Source: Microglena sp. YARC
Taxonomy: Eukaryota; Chlorophyta; Chlorophyceae; Chlamydomonadales; Chlamydomonadaceae
DNA: 64,000 nucleotides
Direction of reading: 5' to 3'
NCBI GenBank assembly: GCA_022414725.1
Contig: CM039464.1
Coordinates: forward strand, 52,244,526-52,308,525
Positions 1 through 11,188 of the stretch are shown one piece after another; the first letter of the stretch is position 1; every line of letters starts with the position of its first letter. The translations under genes were made by a program, and so were the position numbers. The notes below the pieces were generated by a model that searched no databases, was not told where the DNA came from, and saw only the letters and a list, made by a program, of their open reading frames with translations.

Positions 1-3000
1 CATTTGACCAGTTTTGCTCTCGTTTTGCAGGCAACCTTGCCGCGCCTCCCCCTACCCCAGCCAAACAGTGCCGAGACAGGACAAGACAGAGAGAGCGGAC
101 GTTACACAAACGCTTCAGCAAAAAAAAGTATAGAGAAAAACAAAAATGGTGTGTATATATACCTCACCATCTGCGTCCTGTCATGCTACGTTCATATCCT
201 CACGAAAGCAGCCCCTCTCATCAGAACTGGGAACTTAAACGTGAGTGAGCTCCATCAGTACTGGGTTGAGTGATCCCCTGGGAACCCCGGAGTGACGTAG
301 TGTTTGCTGCACCACATTTGACCAGTTTTGCTCTCGTTTTGCAGGCAACCTTGCCGCGCCTCCCCCTACCCCAGCCAAACAGTGCCGAGACAGGACAAGA
401 CAGAGAGAGGGGACGTTACACAAACGCTTCAGCAAAAAAAAGTATAGAGAAAAAACAAAAATGGTGTGTATATATACCTCACCATCTGCGTGCCTGTCAT
501 GCTACGTTCATATCCTCACGAAAGCAGCCCCTCTCATCAGAACTGGGAACTTAAACGTGAGTGAGCTCCATCAGTACTGGGTTGAGTGATCCCCCTGGGA
601 ACCCGGAGTGACGTAGTGTTTTGCTCGCGCCAACATTTGACCAGTTTTGCTCTCGTTTTGCAGGCAACCTTGCCGCGCCTCCCCCTACCCCAGCCAAACA
701 GTGCCGAGACAGGACAAGACAGAGAGAGGGGACGTTACACAAACGCTTCAGCAAAAAAAAAGTATAGAGAAAAACAAAAATGGTGTGTATATATACCTCA
801 CCATCTGCACTCCTGTCATGCTACGTTCATATCCTCACGAAAGCAGCCCCTCTCATCAGAACTGGGAACTTAAACGTGAGTGAGCTCCATCAGTACTGGG
901 TTGAGTGATCCCCTGGGAACCCGGAGTGACGTAGTGTTTTGCTCGCGCCACATTTGACCAGTTTGCTCTCGTTTTGCAGGCAACCTTGCCGCGCCTCCCC
1001 CTACCCCAGCCAAACAGTGCCGAGACAGGACAAGACAGAGAGAGGGGACGTTACACAAACGCTTCAGCAAAAAAAAGTATAGAGAAAAACAAAAATGGTG
1101 TGTATATATACCTCACCATCTGCACTCCTGTCATGCTACGTTCATATCCTCACGAAAGCAGCCCCTCTCATCAGAACTGGGAACTTAAACGTGAGTGAGC
1201 TCCATCAGTACTGGGTTGAGTGATCCCCTGGGAACCCGGAGTGACGTAGTGTTTTGCTCGCGCCACATTTGACCAGTTTTGCTCTCGTTTTGCAGGCAAC
1301 CTTGCCGCGCCTCCCCCTACCCCAGCCAAACAGTGCCGAGACAGGACAAGACAGAGAGAGGGGACGTTACACAAACGCTTCAGCAAAAAAAGTATAGAGA
1401 AAAACAAAAATGGTGTGTATATATACCTCACCATCTGCACTGCCTGTCATGCTACGTTCATATCCTCACGAAAGCAGCCCCTCTCATCAGAACTGGGAAC
1501 TTAAACGTGAGTGAGCTCCATCAGTACTGGGTTGAGTGATCCCCTGGGAACCCTTAGTGACGTAGTGTTTTGCTCGCGCCACATTTGACCAGTTTTGCTC
1601 TCGTTTTGCAGGCAACCTTGCCGCGCCTCCCCTACCCCAGCCAAACAGTGCCGAGACAGGACAAGACAGAGAGAGGGGACGTTACACAAACGCTTCAGCA
1701 AAAAAAAGTATAGAGAAAAACAAAAATGGTGTGTATATATACCTCACCATCTGCACTCCTGTCATGCTACGTTCATATCCTCACGAAAGCAGCCCCTCTC
1801 ATCAGAACTGGGAACTTAAACGTGAGTGAGCTCCATCAGTACTGGGTTGAGTGATCCCCTGGGAACCCGGAGTGACGTAGTGTTTTGCTCGCGCCACATT
1901 TGACCAGTTTTGCTCTCGTTTTGCAGGCAACCTTGCCGCGCCTCCCCCTACCCCAGCCAAACAGTGCCGAGACAGGACAAGACAGAGAGAGGGGACGTTA
2001 CACAAACGCTTCAGCAAAAAAAAAGTATAGAGAAAACAAAAATGGTGTGTATATATACCTCACCATCTGCACTCCTGTCATGCTACGTTCATATCCTCAC
2101 GAAAGCAGCCCCTTCTCATCAGAACTGGGAACTTAAACGTGAGTGAGCTCCATCAGTACTGGGTTGAGTGATCCCCTGGGAACCCGGAGTGACGTAGTGT
2201 TTTGCTCGCGCCACAATTTGACCAGTTTTGCTCTCGTTTTGCAGGCAACCTTGCCGCGCCTCCCCCTACCCCAGCCAAACAGTGCCGAGACAGGACAAGA
2301 CAGAGAGAGGGGACGTTACACAAACGCTTCAGCAAAAAAAAAGTATAGAGAAAAACAAAAATGGTGTGTATATATACCTCACCATCTGCACGCCTGTCAT
2401 GCTACGTTCATATCCTCACGAAAGCAGCCCCTCTCATCAGAACTGGGAACTTAAACGTGAGTGAGCTCCATCAGTACTGGGTTGAGTGATCCCCTGGGAA
2501 CCCGGAGAATGACGTAGTGTTTTGCTGGCGCCACATTTGACCAGTTTTTGCTCTCGTTTTGCAGGCAACCTTGCCGCGCCTCCCCCTACCCCAGCCAAAC
2601 AGTGCGAGACAGGACAAGACAGAGAGAGGGGACGTTACACAAACGCTTCAGCAAAAAAAAGTATAGAGAAAAACAAAAATGGTGTGTATATATACCTCAC
2701 CATCTGCACTCCTGTCATGCTACGTTCATATCCTCACGAAAGCAGCCCCTCTCATCAGAACTGGGAACTTAAACGTGAGTGAGCTCCATCAGTACTGGGT
2801 TGAGTGATCCCCTGGGAACCCTTAGTGACGTAGTGTTTTGCTGGGGCCACATTTGACCAGTTTTTGCTCTCGTTTTGCAGGCAACCTTGCCGCGCCTCCC
2901 CCTACCCCAGCCAAACAGTGCCGAGACAGGACAAGACAGAGAGAGGGGACGTTACACAAACGCTTCAGCAAAAAAAAGTATAGAGAAAAACAAAAATGGT

Positions 3001-6000
3001 GTGTATATATACCTCACCATCTGCACTCCTGTCATGCTACGTTCATATCCTCACGAAAGCAGCCCTCTCATCAGAACTGGGAACTTAAACGTGAGTGAGC
3101 TCCATCAGTACTGGGTTGAGTGATCCCCTGGGAACCCGGAGTGACGTAGTGTTTTGCTCGCGCCACATTTGACCAGTTTTTGCTCTCGTTTTGCAGGCAA
3201 CCTTGCCGCGCCTCCCCCTACCCCAGCCAAACAGTGCCGAGACAGGACAAGACAGAGAGAGGGGACGTTACACAAACGCTTCAGCAAAAAAAAGTATAGA
3301 GAAAAACAAAAAATGGTGTGTATATATACCTCACCATCTGCACTCCTGTCATGCTACGTTCATATCCTCACGAAAGCAGCCCCTCTCATCAGAACTGGGA
3401 ACTTAAACGTGAGTGAGCTCCATCAGTACTGGGTTGAGTGATCCCCTGGGAACCCGGAGTGACGTAGTGTTTTGCTCGCGCCACATTTGACCAGTTTTGC
3501 TCTCGTTTTGCAGGCAACCTTGCCGCGCCTCCCCCTACCCCAGCCAAACAGTGCCGAGACAGGACAAGACAGAGAGAGGGGACGTTACACAAACGCTTCA
3601 GCAAAAAAAAGTATAGAGAAAAACAAAAATGGTGTGTATATATACCTCACCATCTGCACTCCTGTCATGCTACGTTCATATCCTCACGAAAGCAGCCCCT
3701 CTCATCAGAACTGGGAACTTAAACGTGAGTGAGCTCCATCAGTACTGGGTTGAGTGATCCCCTGGGAACCCGGAGTGACGTAGTGTTTTGCTCGCGCCAC
3801 ATTTGACCAGTTTTGCTCTCGTTTTGCAGGCAACCTTGCCGCGCCTCCCCCTACCCCAGCCAAACAGTGCCGAGACAGGACAAGACAGAGAGAGGGACGT
3901 TACACAAACGCTTCAGCAAAAAAAAGTATAGAGAAAAACAAAAATGGTGTGTATATATACCTCACCATCTGCACTGCCTGTCATGCTACGTTCATATCCT
4001 CACGAAAGCAGCCCCTCTCATCAGAACTGGGAACTTAAACGTGAGTGAGCTCCATCAGTACTGGGTTGAGTGATCCCCTGGGAACCCGGAGTGACGTAGT
4101 GTATTGCTGGGCCACATTTGACCAGTTTTGCTCTCGTTTTGCAGGCAACCTTGCCGCGCCTCCCCTACCCCAGCCAAACAGTGCCGAGACAGGACAAGAC
4201 AGAGAGAGGGGACGTTACACAAACGCTTCAGCAAAAAAAAGTATAGAGAAAAACAAAAATGGTGTGTATATATACCTCACCATCTGCACTCCTGTCATGC
4301 TACGTTCATATCCTCACGAAAGCAGCCCCTCTCATCAGAACTGGGAACTTAAACGTGAGTGAGCTCCATCAGTACTGGGTTGAGTGATCCCCTGGGAACC
4401 CGGAGTGACGTAGTGTTTTGCTCGCGCCACATTTGACCAGTTTTGCTCTCGTTTTGCAGGCAACCTTGCCGCGCCTCCCCCTACCCCAGCCAAACAGTGC
4501 CGAGACAGGACAAGACAGAGAGAGGGGACGTTACACAAACGCTTCAGCAAAAAAAAGTATAGAGAAAAACAAAAATGGTGTGTATATATACCTCACCATC
4601 TGCACTCCTGTCATGCTACGTTCATATCCTCACGAAAGCAGCCCCTCTCATCAGAACTGGGAACTTAAACGTGAGTGAGCTCCATCAGTACTGGGTTGAG
4701 TGATCCCCTGGGAACCCTTAGGAGTAGTGTTTTGCTCGCGCCACATTTGACCAGTTTTGCTCTCGTTTTGCAGGCAACCTTGCCGCGCCTCCCCCTACCC
4801 CAGCCAAACAGTGCCGAGACAGGACAAGACAGAGAGAGGGACGTTACACAAACGCTTCAGCAAAAAAAAGTATAGAGAAAAACAAAAATGGTGTGTATAT
4901 ATACCTCACCATCTGCACTCCTGTCATGCTACGTTCATATCCTCACGAAAGCAGCCCCTCTCATCAGAACTGGGAACTTAAACGTGAGTGAGCTCCATCA
5001 GTACTGGGTTGAGTGATCCCCTGGGAACCCTAGGACGTAGTGTTTTGCTCGCGCCACATTTGACCAAGTTTTGCTCTCGTTTTGCAGGCAACCTTGCCGC
5101 GCCTCCCCCTACCCAGCCAAACAGTGCCGAGACAGGACAAGACAGAGAGAGGGGACGTTACACAAACGCTTCAGCAAAAAAAAAGTATAGAGAAAAACAA
5201 AAATGGTGTGTATATATACCTCACCATCTGCACTCCTGTCATGCTACGTTCATATCCTCACGAAAGCAGCCCCTCTCATCAGAACTGGGAACTTAAACGT
5301 GAGTGAGCTCCATCAGTACTGGGTTGAGTGATCCCCTGGGAACCCTTGACGTAGTGTTTTGCTCGCGCCACATTTGACCAATTTTGCTCTCGTTTTGCAG
5401 GCAACCTTGCCGCGCCTCCCCCTACCCCAGCCAAACAGTGCCGAGACAGGACAAGACAGAGAGAGGGGACGTTACACAAACGCTTCAGCAAAAAAAAGTA
5501 TAGAGAAAAAACAAAAATGGTGTGTATATATACCTCACCATCTGCACTCCTGTCATGCTACGTTCATATCCTCACGAAAGCAGCCCCTCTCATCAGAACT
5601 GGGAACTTAAACGTGAGTGAGCTCCATCAGTACTGGGTTGAGTGATCCCCTGGGAACCCGGAGTGACGTAGTGTTTTGCTCGCGCCACATTTGACCAGTT
5701 TTGCTCTCGTTTTGCAGGCAACCTTGCCGCGCCTCCCCCTACCCCAGCCAAACAGTGCCGAGACAGGACAAGACAGAGAGAGGGGACGTTACACAAACGC
5801 TTCAGCAAAAAAAAGTATAGAGAAAAACAAAAATGGTGTGTATATATACCTCACCATCTGCACTCCTGTCATGCTACGTTCATATCCTCACGAAAGCAGC
5901 CCCTCTCATCAGAACTGGGAACTTAAACGTGAGTGAGCTCCATCAGTACTGGGTTGAGTGATCCCCTGGGAACCCGGAGGAGTAGTGTTTTGCTCGCGCC

Positions 6001-6670
6001 ACATTTGACCAGTTTTGCTCTCGTTTTGCAGGCAACCTTGCCGCGCCTCCCCCTACCCCAGCCAAACAGTGCCGAGACAGGACAAGACAGAGAGAGGGGA
6101 CGTTACACAAACGCTTCAGCAAAAAAAAGTATAGAGAAAAACAAAAATGGTGTGTATATATACCTCACCATCTGCACTCCTGTCATGCTACGTTCATATC
6201 CTCACGAAAGCAGCCCCTCTCATCAGAACTGGGAACTTAAACGTGAGTGAGCTCCATCAGTACTGGGTTGAGTGATCCCCTGGGAACCCTTAGGAGTGAC
6301 GTAGTGTTTTGCTCGCGCCACATTTGACCAATTTGCTCTCGTTTTGCAGGCAACCTTGCCGCGCCTCCCCCTACCCCAGCCAAACAGTGCCGAGACAGGA
6401 CAAGACAGAGAGAGGGGACGTTACACAAGCGCTTCAGCAAAAAAAAAGTATAGAGAAAAACAAAAATGGTGTGTATATATACCTCACCATCTGCACTCCT
6501 GTCATGCTACGTTCATATCCTCACGAAAGCAGCCCCTCTCATCAGAACTGGGAACTTAAACGTGAGTGAGCTCCATCAGTACTGGTTTGAGTGATCCCCT
6601 GGGAACCCTTAGGAGTAGTGTTTTGCTCGCGCCACATTTGACCAATTTTGCTCTCGTTTTGCAGGCAACC
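1..6670. repeat. Satellite array, ~316-bp unit, ~21 copies
   Basis: Head-to-tail copies of one unit. Counting the recurring GGTTGAGTGATCCCC junction gives 21 occurrences from about 265 to 6590, spaced 313-319 bp (mean 316). The array runs off the left edge and stops inside a monomer near 6664, just after TTTTGCAGGCAACC. Copies differ by single-base indels, mostly in the A-tract and around GGAACCCGGAGTGACG. Each unit has an A-tract, a TATATATA stretch, a GTGAGTGAG motif and a pyrimidine-rich stretch ending TTTTGCAG. Short ORFs of 60-105 codons on both strands repeat with the unit and shift frame with each indel, so I do not treat them as genes. Confidence 0.97.
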
Positions 6671-6689
6671 AAAAATGCAACAGTGTGTA

Positions 6690-6833
6690 GAGAGAGAGAG
6701 GGTTCGTTACATAAACTCAGCAAATCACTGCCGAGACTGGACAGCAGCACAGCCTGCCGACCATCCAATTTTATAACACGAAAGCATGAGGGTTTAGAAG
6801 GCACCCCCACAAACCTGAAAACAAACTAGGTCA
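6690..6833. repeat. GA-linked 130-bp module, copy 1 of 3
   Basis: Begins with a (GA)n run and GGTTCGTTACATAAACTC, continues through CACTGCCGAGACTGGACAGC and ends near AACCTGAAAACAAACTA. Two more copies lie at 7405-7558 and 7571-7672. The start resembles the end of the satellite unit (GAGAGAGGGGACGTTACAC), so the module may be a diverged satellite relative. The last satellite monomer runs straight into it. Confidence 0.85.
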
Positions 6834-7404
6834 AGTCCCCAAAAAGGAAACAAACTAGTGGCGAAAAGAAGAGCGAAAAGGGGAGCGTGAAGGGGAGGGA
6901 TGCTGAGGCAGGCAATCCAGAGCACCAAGCCCAACAAACACAAGAGAAGAGGGCTGAGCCAAAAGAGCAAAAGACCAATCAAGGGCACACGCTATGAGCA
7001 CCTTGATGTGCAGCGATAATGCCCCTAACAGGAAAAAGCGCTAAACAACCCCGCACCACCTTCTTGCAAATAAGGACAGGAGTGCCTAGGAGAACAACCA
7101 AACACACCCCAAGGAGTAAAGGGGGAATCCAAACTACACGCGGAGAGTCCACAAAACCAAGCTAACAAGACGCCGCAAGCACGCACAAACATCTAAGATA
7201 AAGGAACCCACCCCCATAGACAGGGCAGACCTGTTGGCTATATGCAGCAAACACACAGCCTTGCTAGAAAGGCTCTACAAACTTTAGTATCCACAGCGCT
7301 GCAATGTCCACCAAAGGATATCGTCACCGGCCAGGTCCAAAGGCAGCCATCCAGAAATCCTTAGGTAATCACTCCAGCCAGATATCCGGTATTGGGCTCC
7401 TCCT
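6834..7404. other. No recognisable gene (571 bp)
   Basis: AC-rich unique sequence between the first and second GA-linked modules. Short reading frames on either strand have no recognisable motif. I see no feature here. Confidence 0.6.
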
Positions 7405-7672
7405 GAGAGGTGGTTCGTTACATAATCTCAGCAAATCACTGCCGAGACTGGACAGCAGCACAGCCTGCCTACCATCCAATTTTATAACACGGATGCACGA
7501 GGGTTTTAAAGGCACCCCCACAAACCTGAAAACAAACTAAGTAGGTCAAGTCCAACAAAAGGAAACAACCAGAGAGAGAGAGGGGGTTCGTTACATAAAC
7601 TCAGCAAATCACTGCCGAGACTGGACAGCAGCACAGCCTGCCGACCATCCAATTTTATAACACGGAAGCACG
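7405..7672. repeat. GA-linked 130-bp module, copies 2 and 3
   Basis: Two tandem copies (about 7405-7558 and 7571-7672) of the module at 6690-6833. The third is cut off after CCAATTTTATAACACGGAAG, where the left copy of a 285-bp direct repeat begins. Copy 2 shares the tail AGGCACCCCCACAAACCTG with copy 1. Confidence 0.85.
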
Positions 7673-7956
7673 AAAAGTAATGACAGTCACCCATGTTGAC
7701 GTATTGATACCTGAGTCCAACGGTATTTCCATGGGTTCAACGACTGGCTGAAGCAGGGTGTTCCGGATAGAGGTGAAGGATCTTTACATCGCCGGGTAGA
7801 GACCCGAATCGAGAAGCAGTGTGTTCATCCACGGTGGGTATTAACATTATTTATTGCACCGCGTCCACAGTCCACAACTCTGAGATCCGTACGCGATAAA
7901 GTGCCCTTCGAGGTAAGGCGATCCAACTCCCGTTAGTGGAATGCGACTCATCCGTT
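7673..7956. repeat. 285-bp direct repeat, left copy
   Basis: Starts AAAAGTAATGACAGTCACCC and ends GCGACTCATCCGTT. The right copy at 8133-8419 has the same orientation and differs by a few substitutions plus a small indel after GTAGAGACCC. The copies flank a 176-bp spacer. I found no flanking target duplication, so I cannot say whether the pair is an LTR pair of a very short element or a segmental duplication. Confidence 0.9.
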
Positions 7957-8132
7957 TCGACCCCCTGCGAAGAAGATTACAATGGCCACTTATCCTGGCA
8001 GTGGAAACACCACCGCCCCCGAGGGAACGGACTCCGAACACCACTGTCTTCCGGCAGTGGGGATCGAACTTCTCCCGTTTGGCGTGAGCTTTACCCCACG
8101 GGGTCTGGACCATACCGCCCTCCAGACTGGGC

Positions 8133-8419
8133 AAAAGTAATGACAGTCACCCATGTTGGCGTATTGATACCTGAGTCCAACGGTATTTCCATGGGTTCAA
8201 CGACTGGCTGAAGCAGGGTGTTCCGGATAGAGGTGAAGGATCTTTACATCGCCGGGTAGAGACCCCGCCGAATCAGAAGCAGTGTGTTCATCCACGGTGG
8301 GTATTAACATTATTTATTGCACCGCGTCCACAGTCCACAACTCTGAGATCCGTACGCGATAAAGTGCCCTCCGAGGTAAGGCGATCCAACTCCCGTTAGT
8401 GGAATGCGACTCATCCGTT
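8133..8419. repeat. 285-bp direct repeat, right copy
   Basis: Near-identical to 7673-7956. It ends exactly where a satellite monomer resumes (ACTGGGTTGAGTG). The 7957-8132 spacer carries, on the minus strand, a box-B-like GTTCGATCC but no foldable tRNA. Confidence 0.9.
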
Positions 8420-8673
8420 ACTGGGTTGAGTGACCCCCTGGTAACCCGGAGTGACGTAGTGTTTTGCTCGCGCCACATTTGACCAGTTTTGCTCTCGTTT
8501 TGCAGGCAACCTTGCCGCGCCTCCCCCTACCCCAGCCAAACAGTGCCGAGACAGGACAAGACAGAGAGAGGGGACGTTACACAAACGCTTCAGCAAAAAA
8601 AAGTATAGAGAAAAACAAAAATGGTGTGTATATATACCTCACCATCTGCACTTCTGTCATGCTACGTTCATAT
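8420..8673. repeat. Satellite monomer, left part (interrupted)
   Basis: Starts at ACTGGGTTGAGTG and runs through the TTTTGCAG and TATATATA landmarks to GTTCATAT, where the hAT-like element begins. The same monomer resumes at 10133 with GTTCATATCCTCACG, so left and right parts are one unit split by insertion. Confidence 0.92.
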
Positions 8674-9095
8674 CAGGGTAGTCCAAGACGCACGTCCTTG
8701 CGTCCCAGGACGCAACATGGGGAGGGCCGTTGCGTCCCAGGACGCAACACTGGCAGGGTCGGTTGCGTCCCGGACGCAGCCTCATAGATTGGTTGCGTCC
8801 GGGACGCAGGTTTTGGAAGTTGGTTGCGTCTCACTTCATAACCCTGCGTTCTCATGCGTCCCAATGCGCCCCAGTGCGTCTGATGCGTCCGACTCGAGAG
8901 TGTCTCAGTGGGTGGTGCAGGACGCAAAGGACTCTCTCAGCCACATAAGTTGAATGGACTCGAACAGGAGGTGTCAAGGCCTCAAAAAATTTCATTCTCC
9001 CGATTGATTTTTTCTGATAATGGGGCTGTAATCGCATGTATCATTGCGATATTATGAGACATTTTTCAGGTCATTCTGATCACCTCATTTAGGGA

Positions 9096-9120
9096 GGGGG
9101 GGGGGGGGGGGGGGGGGGGG
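9096..9120. repeat. (G)25 homopolymer
   Basis: Uninterrupted G run inside the hAT-like element. A similar G19 run at 9600-9618 is followed by a near-identical TCAGCC(C)CCTCAGG stretch, showing local duplication. Exact length is likely uncertain in any assembly. Confidence 0.9.
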
Positions 9121-9131
9121 TCAGCCCTCCT

Positions 9132-9475
9132 CAGGTTTTTATCTAACTTTTTACTCAGACCTCCAAATGGCATTCTGAGACCACCCTTGATAGGGCCTTG
9201 GTAAGGCAGTCTATTGGCACCACTTTCGACCTTATGCAATAAGTATCTACCCCTTGGGTGGGTGAATGCAATAAGTATCTACCCCTTGGGTGGGTGGGTG
9301 AATGGGGTCAGCCTTCCTCAGTTGCTTTCTAACTTTTTACTCAGACCTCCAAATGACATTCTGAGACCACCCATGAGTAGGCCTTGGGCAAGAGCAGTCC
9401 ATTGGCACACTTTGGACCTTATGCAACAAGTATCTACCCCTTGGGTGGGTGGGTGGGTGGGTGAATGGGGTTGAA
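9132..9475. repeat. Internal duplication with TGGG-rich ends
   Basis: Two copies of a ~160-bp segment beginning TCTAACTTTTTACTCAGACC, each ending in AAGTATCTACCCCTTGGG followed by GTGGGTGGGTGAATG repeats. It lies in the interior of the hAT-like element and helps explain its length. Confidence 0.8.
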
Positions 9476-9810
9476 AAACTGAATTTTGATTATCAGACAA
9501 TCCCTGTGTGGGAATTCCGAGGATGCCTTTATGTGCGCCTTACTGTAAACCCCCACAATCCATATCTAAGTTTAAAAAAAGGGGGTATTTTGATTTAAAG
9601 GGGGGGGGGGGGGGGGGGTCAGCCCCCCTCAGGTTTTTTAGGGATAGGTATCCCCCCCTTTTTTTTTATACTCTCGACTCGAACTTAAAAATCCCCCGCA
9701 TGACCCCAGGCCCTAAGTGGATGAGCGGGGTTCAAACAGCACCCTAGTCTAAAGCCTAGAATTTTTTGATGTGATCGATTTATTCTCTCCAAAATATTCG
9801 AACCGTCAAA

Positions 9811-9880
9811 ATGCAATCTCACGGCACGCCCAATGCTCCGACCAAGCAGCGAAGGCTGGATGATTTTTTGTTGCCAAGCC

Positions 9881-9919
<39 letters not shown>

Positions 9920-9960
9920 GACGCATCAAGCATGGAGAAAAATTGAGACGCAGTGGGACG
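9811..9960 (+). other. Possible eroded transposase N-terminus with (CTG)12
   Basis: A + strand frame starts at ATG 9811, reads a short basic segment containing KQRRLDDFLL and then enters a (CTG)12 run (9883-9918) encoding poly-Leu. On the minus strand the same run reads poly-Gln. KxxxLDxFL-like starts are common in transposase N-termini, which would fit the host element, but no zinc finger or catalytic domain follows. Treat as unproven. Confidence 0.2.
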
Positions 9961-10132
9961 CATCAAGCTGCTGTTGATGCGGGAGGGGGAAAGAGGAATT
10001 TTTGGGACGCAACCTTCAAACTTTACTGCGTCCCAGGACGCAACCTACGAAATTGGCTGCGTCCCTGGACGCAACCTACCCATTTGGGTGCGTCCCAGGA
10101 AGCAACTCCTGGGGTTCGTTTGGACAACCCTG

Positions 10133-10215
10133 GTTCATATCCTCACGAAAGCAGCCCCTCTCATCAGAACTGGGAACTTAAACGTGAGTGAGCTCCATCA
10201 GTACTGGGTTGAGTT
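10133..10215. repeat. Satellite monomer, right part (interrupted)
   Basis: Continues the monomer broken at 8673, from GTTCATATCCTCACG to CAGTACTGGGTTGAGT. After 10215 the sequence diverges. The first 8 bp are the right copy of the target duplication. Confidence 0.92.
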
Positions 10216-10260
10216 TGGGCCTTCCCAGGATTGGGGTTCGGGGATCTACCTGTGATCCAT

Positions 10261-10266
<6 letters not shown>

Positions 10267-10303
<37 letters not shown>
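10267..10303. repeat. (C)37 homopolymer
   Basis: Unbroken C run. Other C-tracts follow at about 10905-10933 and 10974-10986, interspersed with CA/CCCA microsatellites. Confidence 0.9.
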
Positions 10304-10308
10304 TTGTA

Positions 10309-10719
10309 ATGTTGCTGATACTTGAGGAGGAGGAATACCAATCGACAAATAACATTCAACATCCAAGCATTATGACACATTCCACCCCTGCTCCAGCCCC
10401 CTTGATTGTTGGCAATAAATATTGCATTCAGTTATACCTACTCGTAAATTCACATATTTTTAAAGCTCAGGACTCTAAGGACATTTTACACTCATACCAA
10501 TGTTGTTATAATGATTTCATTGTCATAGGCAGGCCATTATTGAGCCTTGACAAGCCCACACCACAACATCCGGATTGGGTCTTTCAAGTTTCCTTTAAGA
10601 AAGAACCAGCTAGCACCACCATCCGGGGTTGGTCTTTCAACCATTTATATAAGGGAACAGAAGAGTGCGAGAAGGAAACAACCTCGGAAGCAAAATTACA
10701 TTGCATGGTTTTAATATAA
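10309..10719 (+). CDS. Unassigned ORF, 136 codons
   Basis: Open from ATG 10309, immediately after a C37 run, to a stop at 10717-10719. The protein starts MLLILEEEEY and shows ordinary composition (several Cys, Trp and aromatic residues) without low-complexity repeats. I recognise no motif and cannot name a family. The reading frame is also open upstream only because the C-tract encodes poly-Pro. It may be an exon or a chance ORF. Confidence 0.2.
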   Translation: MLLILEEEEYQSTNNIQHPSIMTHSTPAPAPLIVGNKYCIQLYLLVNSHIFKAQDSKDILHSYQCCYNDFIVIGRPLLSLDKPTPQHPDWVFQVSFKKEPASTTIRGWSFNHLYKGTEECEKETTSEAKLHCMVLI

Positions 10720-10739
10720 TATAATAATACTAGTACAGT

Positions 10740-10902
10740 AGCCCGTGTGGCCGGTGGCCACACAGACACACATCACCCCTACCCCAATCATAATAGGGTG
10801 CCCGTGGGGCTGGGTTACAGAATGGGCTACACATATGTCCTCACCTCCACCCCTCTCATTAACACAGTCATCATGTTTCCCCCACATCAAATGCTGGCGC
10901 AT

Positions 10903-10933
<31 letters not shown>

Positions 10934-11107
10934 AGCACCAACTACCCACACACTAATCCCTCCCCATGCATCCCCCCCCCCCCCCCACACACACACATCC
11001 CCCACTCTGCCCCAAACCTCGATCCAGGACCAATCTCAAATTTGCCTCACCCCTTTTACCCGCCAACACACACGCACTTCCCTGCTTCTCCGTTCCCATT
11101 AATCTGA
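10740..11107. repeat. Low-complexity C-rich/CA-rich stretch
   Basis: Contains a C27-type tract near 10905-10933, a shorter C run at 10974-10986, a CACACACA run and many CCCCA words. Apparent ORFs here encode poly-Pro/His and are compositional artefacts. Confidence 0.7.
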
Positions 11108-11188
11108 TCTTCTCTCGGGCACTTTAGCAGATGAGTTTAACAGAAGCGATTATGATGTTTCCAGCTGAGTTCGAAATCGCGCAGACGT

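Larger units (their letters stand above)
8674..10132. mobile_element. hAT-like non-autonomous DNA transposon, 1,459 bp
   Basis: The element starts CAGGGTAGTCCAAGACG and ends TTTGGACAACCCTG; the inverted right end reads CAGGGTTGTCCAAACG, an imperfect terminal inverted repeat of about 17 bp. It is flanked by a perfect 8-bp duplication GTTCATAT (8666-8673 and 10133-10140) and splits a satellite monomer whose uninterrupted sequence is known from the array. CAGGG-type termini with 8-bp duplications are the known signature of hAT elements. Both ends carry many subterminal near-palindromes built on TGCGTCC/GGACGCA. The interior has G-tracts, a duplicated ~170-bp stretch and a CTG run but no transposase. 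A second member begins at 63731. Confidence 0.9.

Noticed and set aside
1..6670. Dozens of 60-105-codon ORFs on both strands
   Set aside because: They recur with the satellite period, shift frame with every indel and occur on both strands with equal length. They are products of the repeat, not genes.
7957..8132. tRNA gene or tRNA-derived SINE on the minus strand
   Set aside because: GTTCGATCC resembles box B, but the T-stem does not pair and no acceptor stem or clear box A can be placed.
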